A stretch of DNA of 64,000 nt, from assembly GCA_039545275.1 (NCBI GenBank), contig BCHS01000004.1, forward strand, positions 697,078 to 761,077, written 5' to 3'. The notes below the pieces were generated by a model that was given only the letters and a program-made list of their open reading frames with translations, ran no database searches and was not told the DNA's origin. Within the stretch, counting starts at the first letter, position 1, and each line of letters begins with the position of its first letter. This stretch comes from Pseudomicrostroma phylloplanum (Eukaryota; Basidiomycota; Exobasidiomycetes; Microstromatales). Below are positions 40,275 to 50,843 of this stretch, in pieces. The position numbers were made by a program, and so were the translations under genes.

Positions 40275-43200
40275 ATGGTTGGCGAAGCGGCCCACGCAAG
40301 GCGCCTGCAGAGTCTGCATGTCACACTCATCCGCCATGGCCAATCCTTGGACAACCTCACAAACGTATGGTCAGTCGCAAGCCTGAAACAGACTTCTGGA
40401 TGCCCACTAGACCTTTCATACTGATATCTCTGCACCCTCTTTGCCGTTTTGACTACCAACAGGGCCGGCCACAAGGACTCGCCGCTGACTTCTACCGGGC
40501 TGGCACAGGCTAGGGCATTGGCCGAGTCCTTCGCACAGATCCACATTGATGCCATCTACGCCAGCGACCTAAAGAGGGCGAGTCAGACGGCTCACGAGGT
40601 ACTCAATGCCAATCGTACAATACCCCCGCCCTTGATGGTCCAGACGCAGTCATTACGGGAGCAGCACTTTGGACTCGCAGAGGGGAGGGACTGGACCGAG
40701 GCAGAGTGGACCAACCCGAACAAGGGCAATACAGCCGACGCTCGTAAGCTAGCTTTTCCCGAGGGGGAGAGCCTTGAAGCCGTCAATGCTCGCCTCACCA
40801 CTGCTATAAGGAGATTCATCGTGCCACGTCTTGAAGCGCTGCGAGGACCGGAAGTTTGGTCTGGACCGCCGCCGCACGTGGTCATTGTCGCTCATGGTAT
40901 TTCCATTGCAGAGGTGAGTAAGCCCGGGGCCGCTGGTTGATGACGAAGAAGACACATCTGACGGCGTGTAGGATTCTATATACATTCGCACAGATCCTGC
41001 GAGTCCTCATGTCGTACCACGACGTCGAGTCTAGCTATCCAGCACCCTGGCCTCATCCAGCTCTTGCTTATAAGCGAGTCAGGCTCGACAATACAGGGTG
41101 GACTCGATTGCAGCTTAGCGTCCCGTTTGGCCAAACACCGAACATTGAGAAGGCAGCACCTCCTGCAGAGTCTCCGCAACTTCTTGCTGCAGCAGGCAGC
41201 AGTGGGAAGGCAGACAGCGGCAGCACCTCACCTACGCCTGCTTCCAAGATCCCTGCACAGCTGTCGACTGCAGATGGCGGAAAGGCTATACAGTCGGCCA
41301 TCGAAGGCGAGACATCAGCCACTCCCGTTGATCCTCCTTCGCTCCTCTCTCAGCTGCCCAAGCCGCCACGGAGAGACATCTTTGTCAAGTTCGTTGGTCA
41401 TCAGAACAACATCGATCACCTGGCAGGGTTTGCCATGACGGGAGGAATCGGCTCCGCCGCGAACATCCTGGGAGGCGGAGCAGCAACAGACAACGGTGGA
41501 TCGAGAGATACAGAAAGATATAAAGAGTCAAAGGGCACCGGCAGAGGTGCTGTTGGTGGCGGCTTGACCAGGCCCGATTCAGGACATGGCAGTACCGGGC
41601 GCTCACGTCTCAATCAGGGCGCAGCCACTCCTACACCCACTGGCCTGGCCACCGGAGAAGGTAGCGGTACGGACAGAAGACCATCGCCTACCAATAACGC
41701 ATCGTTCGGTGGCTCTCCTTCTGGCAGATCGGGGTCTTACCCAGACAAGCAAATGCCCGCGTCTTCCTCGGATCCTTTCGGTCACAGTGGTCTCTCCAAA
41801 GCCACGGGCAAACAGCTCAGCTTCCCACCACCAGCTCATACACTCCAAGCACCGGGAGCCTCAAGTGACATCTGGAAAGGCATTTGCGCAAGGTTATTGC
41901 CTCTGTTCGGTAGCGAGGGCCTGAAGACGCCCATCGAAGAGATCAGTGAAAGCGTTTCGCTACACATCAGGCGGACTCTCGATCGAGGTCCTGCCAGAGC
42001 CTGGAGCTCTCTGACCCTCGATCTACGGCAGCTGATAGGAACCGGTCTTCTTTCCCTCGAGAACAGGATAGGCAGCGGGACTTCTCCCTCAGTGGGCGAG
42101 GAGAGGCAGCTCCTGGCGAAGCTAGCAGAATGCTGGACGGCTTTTGGCCAGATCTTGCCGTGGATCGAAGCAGCCTTCCTGCCCCTGGCAACCGACCCGG
42201 TGCTTCTCAGTCTAGCCACAGGCACACCCGCAAACGGACGGAGCCTGCCATCGCAGACCCTATCCCCCTCAGACAGCCACCATATCCTTTCGTCTCCCGG
42301 CTCGAGCAACACGAGCCACCAACCACAATCGCTGCTACGCTCGCAGCCAGTAGACGTCAAGAAGCTCGGCCTGTCCGTCTTTCGAGACTCGCTCGTGCTA
42401 CCGCACTTCGAAAGACTAGTCCAACTCTTTGCCAAGATGGGCGAAGTTGGCGGCGCGATGGCGCACGAGGGTCATCAAACTGGCAGCGCAGCGACAGGCG
42501 GACGCCCTTCGGCTTCTGCTACGTACTCCAACCCCCTGCTAGAGGAAGACGCCACCTCTTCTTCCTCTTCAGGCCCCCTGGTGACCAAGCTCACACAGAT
42601 GGTGCACATCCTCCGGTCCGTCCAATCGGGGGATGACGCCCAGCAAGGGATCGACAGTTTGCTTCGCGCGCTCAGGGTGGGCACCTCGCGGGAGGGCAGA
42701 GCCTCGATGAGCTATGGTGGCGGAGGAGGAGGAGGGAGAGGAGGAGGGGGAGGAATTCCCATCTCGTCGTCCATGGGCAGCACGAGTGGGAGCTATGATC
42801 GCGCCAATAGGAGGGGATGGGTTCCCCCGCCTTCGGGCAGTCGGAAGAGCTCCTTTGTTGCTGCGCAAGAGGGTGGAGAAGCAGCGACGGGGACGGGGAC
42901 GGGCGATGCGCTGGGCGCTACTGCGAAGGGTGCGGGCCCGAGTGGGAGCGGCTCTACCAATGGCCACGGCGGCGGCGGTGGTGGGCTTGCACCTCGAGGG
43001 AGAGCCACCTCCCCCTCACCTTCACCCTCATCCGGGTCTGTCTCGCCCCCAGCTCCAAGTACACCTCGCACTACCCTCGGTCAAGCTGAGGAGGAGCACG
43101 GCTCAGCAGGCGAAGAGGCCGGTCCTCCAGCGCTACCCCCACAAACACAACCACAGCAACAGCAACAGCAACCTCGGCAGCAGCAGCAGCAGCAGCAGGG

Positions 43201-43330
43201 CACAGCAGCGCGCAGCGAGATCAAAGGAGCTGCTCCTGCGTTGCATTTTGCGCTTAGTAGTGGAGGCGTCGGAGGGAATGTGGGCGGGACTGCGAGCGGT
43301 GGTAGTGGTGGTAGTGGGGCGTCGTCCTGA
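40275..43330 (+). CDS. Histidine phosphatase fused in frame to a TORC2 HbrB/Bit61-like domain
   Basis: Three exons (40275-40369, 40463-40913, 40994-43330) give 960 residues. Residues 13-330 are a phosphoglycerate-mutase-like histidine phosphatase: catalytic LIRHGQS (His21), SDLKRASQTA, LREQHFGLAEGRDW and the second histidine in IVAHGIS (His176); it closes with NTGWTRLQLSV and NNIDHLAGF. A Gly/Ser/Thr-rich linker follows. From about 470 to 745 the protein has an HbrB domain, known from the TORC2 subunits Bit61/Bit2 and PRR5: IWKGICARLLPLFGSEGLK, TPIEEISESVSLHI, LAECWTAFGQILPWIEAAFL and SVFRDSLVLPHFERLVQLF. The tail is low-complexity with Gln runs. There is no stop and no better splice break between the two halves. 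Two separate genes with a missed boundary remain possible. Confidence 0.85.
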
Positions 43331-43744
43331 TCAAAGGGAGATGAGGGGGAGGTGGGCGAGGTGGGCGAGAGAGCGGCTCATGCTTGTATATGCTCGCTCT
43401 AGATCCAGAGATGAAATGTGCGAGTACAGGTGCGAGTGCGATACCATTACTTTTTCCTAGTCAGACTCATATTTGGTCACTTTTATTGCCCTGTGCGTGC
43501 GCCTGTCTATTTGGCGGAGAGGACAGAGACACTCACTTTGGTCGTCGGTTCATTGTCTCAACGTTTTGACACACACACACCACACTCTCTCTCTGTATTT
43601 CATCTATGTATATCTTTTCCAATTCCTCTTCGTTGGGCACACTCGCCAAAGGAGTCCGGCAGGTCGCCTTCCCCGTCTCTATCGCTTTATCGCTTTTTCA
43701 CCCATTCGCTCTATCGTCCCTCGGCTCGACCTCGCCTCAGAGCC
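43331..43744. other. Intergenic, convergent 3' ends
   Basis: Between the stop of the phosphatase/HbrB gene and the predicted stop of the next phosphatase gene on the other strand. Includes a short AC dinucleotide run near 43570-43585. No gene is supported. Confidence 0.45.
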
Positions 43745-45379
43745 TCAGAGTCTCACTCCCTGTGCCTCAAGCGCGGCCTTCCTGGCATCGGCAAGCCTCA
43801 AACGCGCCTCGAGGCGCTGCAGCTCTCGTGCTTGCTCTTCGACGCTCTGTAGTCTGTGCAGGTAGAAGACAGAGACGAGTAGAGAGTAGAAAGGGCGAAA
43901 AGAGACGAAGAGAATGAGCCTTTGCCGGCAAAGGGAGGGAGCGATGTATACGGACGAGCACGACTCACTTTTCGGCTACCTTCCCCTCTAGTTCTGCCAG
44001 TCTGTCGCTACCAATCCCATTACCACTACCGCCGCTGCTGCTGCCGTTTGAGGCGCCTTGACCGCTGCTGGACGAGCTGAGTCTGTTGGGAGAAGCATCG
44101 GTAGATCGAAGGGCCACAGGGGAAGCAGAGGTGGGAGAGGGAGAGGCACGCAGTGATCAGCATCTACTCTCCTTTAGGCTGCCCTCCTCGCAAGATTCGC
44201 AAAGCAAAGATCCAAGAAGGTGGGGCGCAACAAGAGAATCAAAGGAGTGGGGAAAGAAAAGAAACGAGGTGCTGGGCTGGTTTGAAGAGCTTGACATACT
44301 CCTGGCTCTCTCTCTCTACCTCTCCCTGTCGTGTCGTGGTGTTCTCTCCTCCTCTCGTCTTTCCTTCGCTCGTCCTCTTGGGCAGCCTCTCTCCCCTCTC
44401 CTTCTCACACGGAGAAGAGGGCTCTTCGGCCTCGTAGATGGTGGGTGGGTATACGTACGTTCTTTCCAGAGTCCCCATTCTACTCACAACTTCCCATCGT
44501 CATTCCCGGACTTTCCGGCAAACTCGGTAGAAGTAGGTTGCCAGCCACCCGCCGTTACCTCCAATCCTTCAGAAGTGAGGAACGCCTCGTCCTTGTCGAC
44601 CCAAGCTGGGTCAAAGTCGTAGGTTCTGGCCTCTGCATTGTTCCAGGCGTGGGTGGAGTTGCCGTGTGGACCGGCGGTGATGCGACGGAGGATGTCTCCG
44701 TGGGCGACGACGAGGATGGTGTCTTCGGTGCGGGAGCGAAGCCATTGACGGACCCACTGGGCTCGCTTGTTCAGGGAGGCTTCGTCTGCGGCGAATTGTC
44801 CACGCTTGGAAGTCCAGTCTGGAGTGAGGAGGGAGAGGTCAAAGGAGTTGAATTCTGAGTCGGCCTCAAGGACCTCGCGAGGCGAGCCGGTATCGCATGG
44901 GCTGGAGGAGAGAGACGCAGAGGAGGCACGAGACGGAGTGGTAAGGGCCACATTCGAGCAGAAGCATACAAAGCGAAGAGAGTAGTACTCACTAGTCGTT
45001 GCATTCTGTGAAGCAGTCACAAGGAAGCGTGTAAGAACAAAAGCACGTCAGCACCCTCTTGTTACCCTCTTCAAGCGCTCCTCCATCTCCCCCTCCCTCA
45101 CTCACCCTGCAGCTGAGGCAAACAAATCACCTCCTTCCTGCCTCCAAGTCTCTCAATGGTAGGTCCCCATCCAATCACACTAGTCTGCAGCGTCCTCCTC
45201 AAAGGACTGCTCACCACCAGCTGAACCTTCTTCTGCAAGTCCTGAGGAACAAATTCGGGAAGCTTGGAGCATTGTTGCTTTCCTAGATCGGTGAGGGGCG
45301 CATCGGGGAGAGAGTAGTCGTTGCCGACGTTGTGGGTCGCTTGGGCGTGGCGGCAGAGGATGATGGTTGAGGGAGGCAT
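43745..45379 (-). CDS. Histidine phosphatase (PGM-like) with C-terminal coiled-coil extension
   Basis: Five exons (45379-45106, 45005-44993, 44901-44488, 44082-43969, 43853-43745) give 307 residues; every junction keeps frame. Exon 2 is only 13 bases and supplies the residues between LPQLQ and YPCDTGSP, rebuilding the family block LQECNDYPCDTGSP. Catalytic motifs are ILCRHAQATHN near the start, SSPLRRTLQT, and VVAHGDILRR. The model extends beyond the stop at 44484 because a GTGAGT donor there, a CCCAACAG acceptor at 44083, and a further intron lead in phase to a Ser/Gly linker and a heptad-like tail (DRLAELEGKVAEK, then LQSVEEQARELQRLEARLRL). If that 405-base intron is retained the protein ends after GNDDGKL. 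It is a different subfamily from the fused phosphatase nearby. Confidence 0.75.
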
Positions 45380-45709
45380 GGCTGAGGGAAGGAGGGGGGA
45401 GGATGATAGTATTGAGGAGAAGAGGAGGAGGAGGATGGGTGGGAAATACAGTCATCCTCGCCTTCTCGGTCCAACCCAACAGTGCAACAGCATTTCACAC
45501 TCCGCTCGCCTCCACTCATACAGTCTACGGTTGCCCCGGGGCTCATCCGCCAATTTTCCAAGAGCATCACATCACAGGCACATGAAGTCAGGGTGACGGT
45601 GACAATGACAATAGTATGTACAACTCAAACGACACCAGAAGAGGACGATGTACAATACAACACATACGACATCGACAGCGACTCCAGTCGGCCAACAGGG
45701 CTCACGTCC
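45380..45709. other. Intergenic, promoter of the phosphatase gene
   Basis: 330 bases, with a purine-rich GAGGAGGAGG stretch near 45400-45440 (CT-rich leader on the gene strand). No gene is seen. Confidence 0.4.
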
Positions 45710-48130
45710 TCAATCTTCATTGGCAACAAAGAGCGTGTGCCTCTTGCCGCCCGGTCCCCAGACCAAGTTCCTCTCTGCCTCCCTCAACTCACCCTCCTCC
45801 TCCGTCTCCTCAGCAGCAGCAGAGTTGCTCCACTTGTTCTCAGGTCCACCACCTTGTGCAGGCGCCAGAGCAGGACTCTCGACGATGCCAGAAGAACTCA
45901 TCGCGGCGTTGTCTTCCGCTCGAAGCACAGGGGAGATGGAGCGCGACGAAGGCGCCACAGACGACGTCGTCTTTCGCTCCAGGTCCACAGCAGGGTCCAG
46001 ACGTGCGGGTGCAGCAGCAGCACCACCGGTGGAGGGGGTCCTCCAGAAGTGCTCCGAGTCCGAGGGGGCGACGCTGGGCACGTTGAGCATGCTACCGGAG
46101 CCGCCTGCGCCGCCGCCTTGCAGAGAAGCGCGCGAGGGTCGAGGAGAGACTGAAGGGCTGGCCGGACGTAGGTTGGGCGAGAGCTGGGCGTCGGGAGACG
46201 TCGCTGCTGCTTCTCCATCGTGGGAGCCATAGGCGGCCATGTCCAGATGGCTGTACCTGCTGGGCGGCCAATTGCCATCGTACGAAAAGGGCGGTGGACT
46301 TGCCGTTGCTCGTCGAGGCGTCGCACCCGTCTGCACTCCGAATGCACTCGTGGCTGCCAGTGCTCCTGCTCCTGCGGTTGCCATCTGGTCCTGTGAGGAC
46401 TGTCGCCCACTTGCGTGGAAGCTCTTCCTCATCTGCATCAGGTTGCCAGAGGAAGAATTGCGTGGCCTAGGCGGTGGCAGAGCAGAGGCGGGATCTGTGC
46501 TGGTTTGCGGCCCTGGCGTCTTCCACATCAGCGGAGAAGCGGCTCGTGACGAGAGCTGACTGCTCGAAGGAGGCACCTTGGCGGTATTGCCTGCCGAGGG
46601 CGGACCAAAAGACGCCTGGCGGAAGCGCGGAGAGAGGTGAGTGGGTGGAGAGCTGGGCCTAGACGGTGGAGAGAAGTGGGGAGAGTCTCCAGCGGGAGGA
46701 GAAGCTGGACCCTGTCTTGCAAGAGACCTGTCCAGCTCATCGACGATGGATCGAGGTCGGTTCGAGGCGGGATTCGGGAAGAAGCGCGACGAGGCGAAGA
46801 AGGGCGGCGTTCCGACGGAGCTCTGTCCACCGACGACATGGGGGCTGAGCGGAGGTGACGATTGGGGCGAGAGGTGAATGCTGCTCGTGGAGCGACGACC
46901 CATCGAGGGTGTGGGCCGTGGCCCACCCGCAATCTTGGCACTTTCTGCTAGGGCGATCGGTGGGGTGCCGGTGCGATCGGGGGCATCGTGGTAGTAGCTC
47001 ATCCGACTGTGTTGGCTGCTCGAGCGATCAAGGATGGGAGGCACTGGGTATGGCGCCGCATAGGGGTTGTGAGCGTGATTGCCTGGAGTGGAATTGGCAG
47101 GAGGCGAATAAGGCTGTCCATGGGTATGATAGCTTTGGCTGGCCGCGTGCGTGTCAATGTTGAGGGGCCAGGCAGGAGGAAAAGTCTGACCACCATAGCT
47201 TGGGGGTGCAGTGGATGGCATGCCCGAAGTCGCATCCATGGAATGTTGAGGCTGATGAGCCAGAGCGGGGAGAGCCAGCGACGAGTGTGCTGGCTGACCT
47301 GCTTCAGCTGTGTCCTCCTCGACACTCTGATCACCCGACGAAATCTGTCCGGCCTCTGCGCCCTTGGAGTATTGCGAGTCGTCTCGTGTGAGACCTCGGC
47401 CGCTGTCGTTCCTTCTGCCCATGTGACCATTTGATCGCTGGAAGAGATCATCGAGTCCTTGCTGGTCTTTGTATCGCCTCCTCCTCCTCAGACCGAACCA
47501 AACAAGGAGAGCCAGCAGTAGCAGTCCTGCCACACCTCCGACTGCTCCACCGACAATGGCGCCCGTGGAAGTGTGGTCTTGAGAAGTGGTAGTCTGCGTC
47601 ACGGCAGTCTCGCTGGCAGCCGGTCCCTCAACGACGGTCACCACGACCGGTTCGAGGCTGGACATGGTCTGCGTGTAGGTGATGAAAACAATGGACGTAG
47701 ATCCAGATCCATCGCTCACAGTGGCTAGAGCAGATGTGACCGTAGAGGTAGACTGGACCGTGGAAGCAGATGTCGACGTAGCAGTGACCCTGCGGGAGGA
47801 GGTAGCTACAGCCGTGGACGCGGCCGCTGCCGCGGTTGTGGATGTGGACGCGACGGCGCACTCCCCAGTGGAATAAAGAGTCGCAGTGGGGATCGTGAGG
47901 ACGGTGGCATAAGAGGAGGTGATGGTAGAGAGGGCGGTTGACGTCGAGACCGAAGTCGTCGTGTAGGAATCGTCATCATCGGTGTCTGGAGAACCTCCGG
48001 CGACGGCGCCTGCAACACCGAGGGTGAGGGTGACTGGCGTGCGGATCGTCGAGACTACGACGGTAGGAACAACAGTGGTGGTGGTGCGGAACAGGGTGGC
48101 CGTGGCCACGCTGCTACCACAAGAGGCCAT
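45710..48130 (-). CDS. Single-pass membrane protein with Ser/Thr-rich ectodomain
   Basis: Intronless gene of 806 residues. Residues 1-190 are extremely rich in Ser, Thr, Val and Ala with only two cysteines. One membrane segment follows at about 191-213 (GAIVGGAVGGVAGLLLLALL) and then a basic stop-transfer sequence, FGLRRRRRYKDQQ. The remaining 590 residues are low-complexity Ser/Pro, probably cytosolic, with short motifs such as SIVDELDRSLARQG. The layout resembles cell-wall stress sensors of Wsc/Mid2 type, but no WSC domain and no clear signal peptide are seen, so the topology is a guess. Intact coding over 2.4 kb and consistent composition support a real gene. Confidence 0.75.
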   Translation of the reverse strand: MASCGSSVATATLFRTTTTVVPTVVVSTIRTPVTLTLGVAGAVAGGSPDTDDDDSYTTTSVSTSTALSTITSSYATVLTIPTATLYSTGECAVASTSTTAAAAASTAVATSSRRVTATSTSASTVQSTSTVTSALATVSDGSGSTSIVFITYTQTMSSLEPVVVTVVEGPAASETAVTQTTTSQDHTSTGAIVGGAVGGVAGLLLLALLVWFGLRRRRRYKDQQGLDDLFQRSNGHMGRRNDSGRGLTRDDSQYSKGAEAGQISSGDQSVEEDTAEAGQPAHSSLALPALAHQPQHSMDATSGMPSTAPPSYGGQTFPPAWPLNIDTHAASQSYHTHGQPYSPPANSTPGNHAHNPYAAPYPVPPILDRSSSQHSRMSYYHDAPDRTGTPPIALAESAKIAGGPRPTPSMGRRSTSSIHLSPQSSPPLSPHVVGGQSSVGTPPFFASSRFFPNPASNRPRSIVDELDRSLARQGPASPPAGDSPHFSPPSRPSSPPTHLSPRFRQASFGPPSAGNTAKVPPSSSQLSSRAASPLMWKTPGPQTSTDPASALPPPRPRNSSSGNLMQMRKSFHASGRQSSQDQMATAGAGALAATSAFGVQTGATPRRATASPPPFSYDGNWPPSRYSHLDMAAYGSHDGEAAATSPDAQLSPNLRPASPSVSPRPSRASLQGGGAGGSGSMLNVPSVAPSDSEHFWRTPSTGGAAAAPARLDPAVDLERKTTSSVAPSSRSISPVLRAEDNAAMSSSGIVESPALAPAQGGGPENKWSNSAAAEETEEEGELREAERNLVWGPGGKRHTLFVANED

Positions 48131-49439
48131 CGTGTTCGTGTAGTTGAATAGGGAGAAGGAGGAGAGTGGCGGTGGAACCGATCTGGTCTTGTGGGTATGA
48201 CTTTTCGAATGTTGTCACGGCCGAAGCGGGTGCTCAGGTCCGGAAGCAGTAAAAGGGCCGAGAGAGAGAAAGAGGAGTGAGGAGCGGCTCAATACGGGAC
48301 CTTGTCCTCTCGAGGGTGATGCACCGAAAAGGGGCAAGCGGGGTGGTCAAGGACGGACGGTAACCCCTCGTCGAGCGTGACCCCTCGGGGAGGAGATGAT
48401 GATTGGGAGGAAGTTCTGGTCAGGATAACAACCCACGAGCTGACGAAGGAGAAGAGGAGCTCGAGGCAGCGGCAGCGGCAGCAGCAGCAGCAGCAGCACA
48501 CGGGCGGCGGGGACGGGCGAACGGAGATGGGTGGGTGTGAGCGGCAGAGTGTGAGCAACTTCTAGAGGTCGTGGTGCTTCTGCTGCTGCTGCTGCTGCTC
48601 AGCCGAGCGGAACTCGCGGGAATCAATCTCCGCACTTGGTCTCGGTAAGCCGCTCTTGGCCTCTACCGAGTCGAGTCAGTCTGCCCTGCCGCGGCGGAGT
48701 AGTAGAGGGTGGACCCGTGTAGGCCAGCCTCGCCTCGTCTGGCCCAGAAAGCGCCGATGCAGATGTCCATCCCACGACTGAGGTGCCACCAGACGAGAGG
48801 AAGAGGGACGAGCCATGAGCGGGGCACCCAGCAATCCCACCAGCCACGTGCAGCGGGACCCTCGCTACCGTCGCAGCCTGCATTCCGGAGAATGGAACAC
48901 CCGCAACCTCGCAGCCTTGCAGCTTCTCGCCCCGAGGTTGCCCTCCAGCCTCGGCGCACGCCACACGGTCACACGGCAGGCCAAGCCAGGCCAGGCCAGG
49001 CCAGTCAAATTCCTTTAGCCCCGCAGACACCTCCTACTGGACCCAACACCACACCTGCTGCACGCTTCGGCACCTCTGCAAGCCTCACAATGCGTCACTA
49101 CACCTGCAGAGCATCGAAGCAATCAATACATGCGCCTCCCGACCACCGGCTTGGCACAATCGCATGCCTCCTTGAACTTCCCGCCGGTATTGCGTAAGCC
49201 TGACATTCAGACAATCCTTCGCCAAGATGATAATCGGGTCACGGTGGTGATGCGGTTGGCAGGAGACCTATATCGCCGATTCAGAACCTCAGACTGAGAG
49301 GACACGTAGAGGTCGAGAGCTTGGCATGGAATGCATCCAAAAGAGGCGCAGCGAGGTACTCGTCAATGACGATTTTATAGACAGAGGCAAACAACAGAAA
49401 GGAAATGGCCCGCCCATCGTCCCGGTCGCAGCTCGCAGC
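48131..49439. other. Long intergenic region, leader of the membrane-protein gene
   Basis: About 1.3 kb upstream of the membrane-protein start. Contains facing CAG and CTG runs (annotated separately) and a short direct repeat of CCAGG near 48985-49005. Open frames of 100-160 codons on both strands (48623-49197) overlap one another and have no domain or splice support. Confidence 0.45.
48464..48600. repeat. Facing CAG and CTG triplet runs
   Basis: A (CAG)/(CGG-CAG) run at 48464-48498 and a (CTG) run at 48580-48599, about 80 bases apart and complementary. Transcribed as the leader of the minus-strand membrane-protein gene, they could pair into a hairpin. Confidence 0.7.
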
Positions 49440-50275
49440 TCACTTCTGCATGTAGAAGACCATTTCGTTTTCCAGATTCGTCGGGCTCATGCACACCACC
49501 TTATCAGGGTTGGCCTTGTCGCCTCGCACCTGCACGCTCGGATCCTGGAGGTAATTGGCAGCCATCAGCCCTTTGACACAGGTGTTTTGACAGCCGTGCG
49601 CTGGGTACCAGTTGCCAGAGCCGCCGGGAGCAATGAACTCCACCGTAGGCTGGAAGTACCAGTAGTAGAGGACCGAGTGGTCTGGGAAGATGACGACGAT
49701 GTTTCGAAATGAGCCGGGTCGTTAGATCTCTTGGCTTCAGCGGTTGCCATGCCAAGCCTTTCAACCGACTCACCTTTCTTGCGAGCAATCTTGTAGGGCA
49801 TGGGACCCTTCTTGTACTGGATGCCGTCCCAAAGGCTAACGAGGAGGTGGTGGAGGACGTGATCAGTCATCGCTGCGAAGACAACCCTCATGCAGGAACC
49901 GAGCGTAACTTACATGGCACAGACGGTGTGAGGCGTAGCGCAGGTGGACTGCCACTTGGACTCAGCATTGGGGTCAGAGGTAGCTCTCTGCCCCATCTCC
50001 GAGCCTCCGGCTACATCTCGCAACTTGATACCATGCTCGCCCTGGGTAAGGTAGGGAATCTCCTCGTGAGGTACCCTCTCCATGAACTCATCGAGGGTGG
50101 TGGCACCGGATTGTTCCCACAGTCTCTTGTGATGGGCCAGCTGCTTGTCCGCCCTCGACGAAGTCGCCCTCTCGAGGAGATTGCCCGATCGTTGGCAGAA
50201 GACCTTGTCAACGCTGACTTTGGTCAGACCGAGCAGGGCAAGAGCCAGAACAGAGAGGGTCTTAGTGACGTGCAT
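49440..50275 (-). CDS. Secreted protein, unknown family
   Basis: Three exons (50275-49914, 49835-49774, 49681-49440) give 221 residues. The start at 50275 begins a signal peptide (MHVTKTLSVLALALLGL). The mature protein has a helical first half (RLWEQSGATTLDEFMERVPH) and a compact second half with five cysteines: TCATPHTVC, GCQNTC and VVC. The second half reads like a folded domain: ILWDGIQYKKGPMPYKIARK, DHSVLYYWYFQPTVEFIAPG and SGNWYPAHGC. The third exon's acceptor is at 49682 because nearer AG sites put the conserved-looking frame out of register. I do not recognise the family. It stands alone, away from the array. Confidence 0.75.
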
Positions 50276-50843
50276 TGAAAGTAGCAGATAGGGAGGAGTG
50301 ATGAGGAGTGTTACAGGAAGGCAGACCATGCATGGCCACTGCCACCTCTTATCCTCCCGTCGTGCAACGGTGAGGCTGTGTGTTGCCTTCGAGGGAGAGG
50401 CGCAACTCCGGCATTGTATTCGGTGCTCCGTGACAACTGAGTAGAAGGTGTCGGCTATTAGTGAGACGTGATCAAGTGCCTCATGTCTGTGACATCGTCA
50501 TGCCAGAGTCTTTCGCATTTCTGCCTCAATAAGAGGCTACTTAGTAGTGGACCACTGTTCCGGCTCCGCGTACCTGATTGCCATGAGCAATTTTGCTTGA
50601 AGACTCCGATACAGCAATTAGGTCGCACACTTACATCACATGCCTATACCTCGATGTTCCGCTACAGTACAGTATACAGTGGGTCGCAATCGTGGCGCTG
50701 ACGGCATGTAATGCATTCGGTTGATCGGTACCGCCCGCATCGTCATGACCGCGGTACCTGAGCGGCATGGCCTCGGAGATCCTCAATCAAGATTGCCATT
50801 GCGCAAAGCAGTGACGTCGGCAGCTCTTCTTCCGGTCGAACAA
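50276..50843. other. Intergenic, promoter of the secreted-protein gene
   Basis: 568 bases between the secreted-protein start and the deacetylase stop. No element or gene recognised. Confidence 0.4.

Noticed and set aside
42714..43460. Plus-strand frame of 248 codons in the 3' part of the phosphatase/HbrB gene
   Set aside because: Shifted frame through Gly/Gln/Pro low-complexity coding sequence; the main frame is continuous with the HbrB domain.
48623..49197. Overlapping frames on both strands in the 1.3 kb intergenic region
   Set aside because: No domain, no splice signals joining them, and mutually antisense.
49681..49773. Reading through or using nearer AG acceptors in the third exon of the secreted-protein gene
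   Set aside because: These put the VLYYWYF...EFIAPGG frame out of register or meet a stop; the CCCAG at 49684-49682 alone keeps it.
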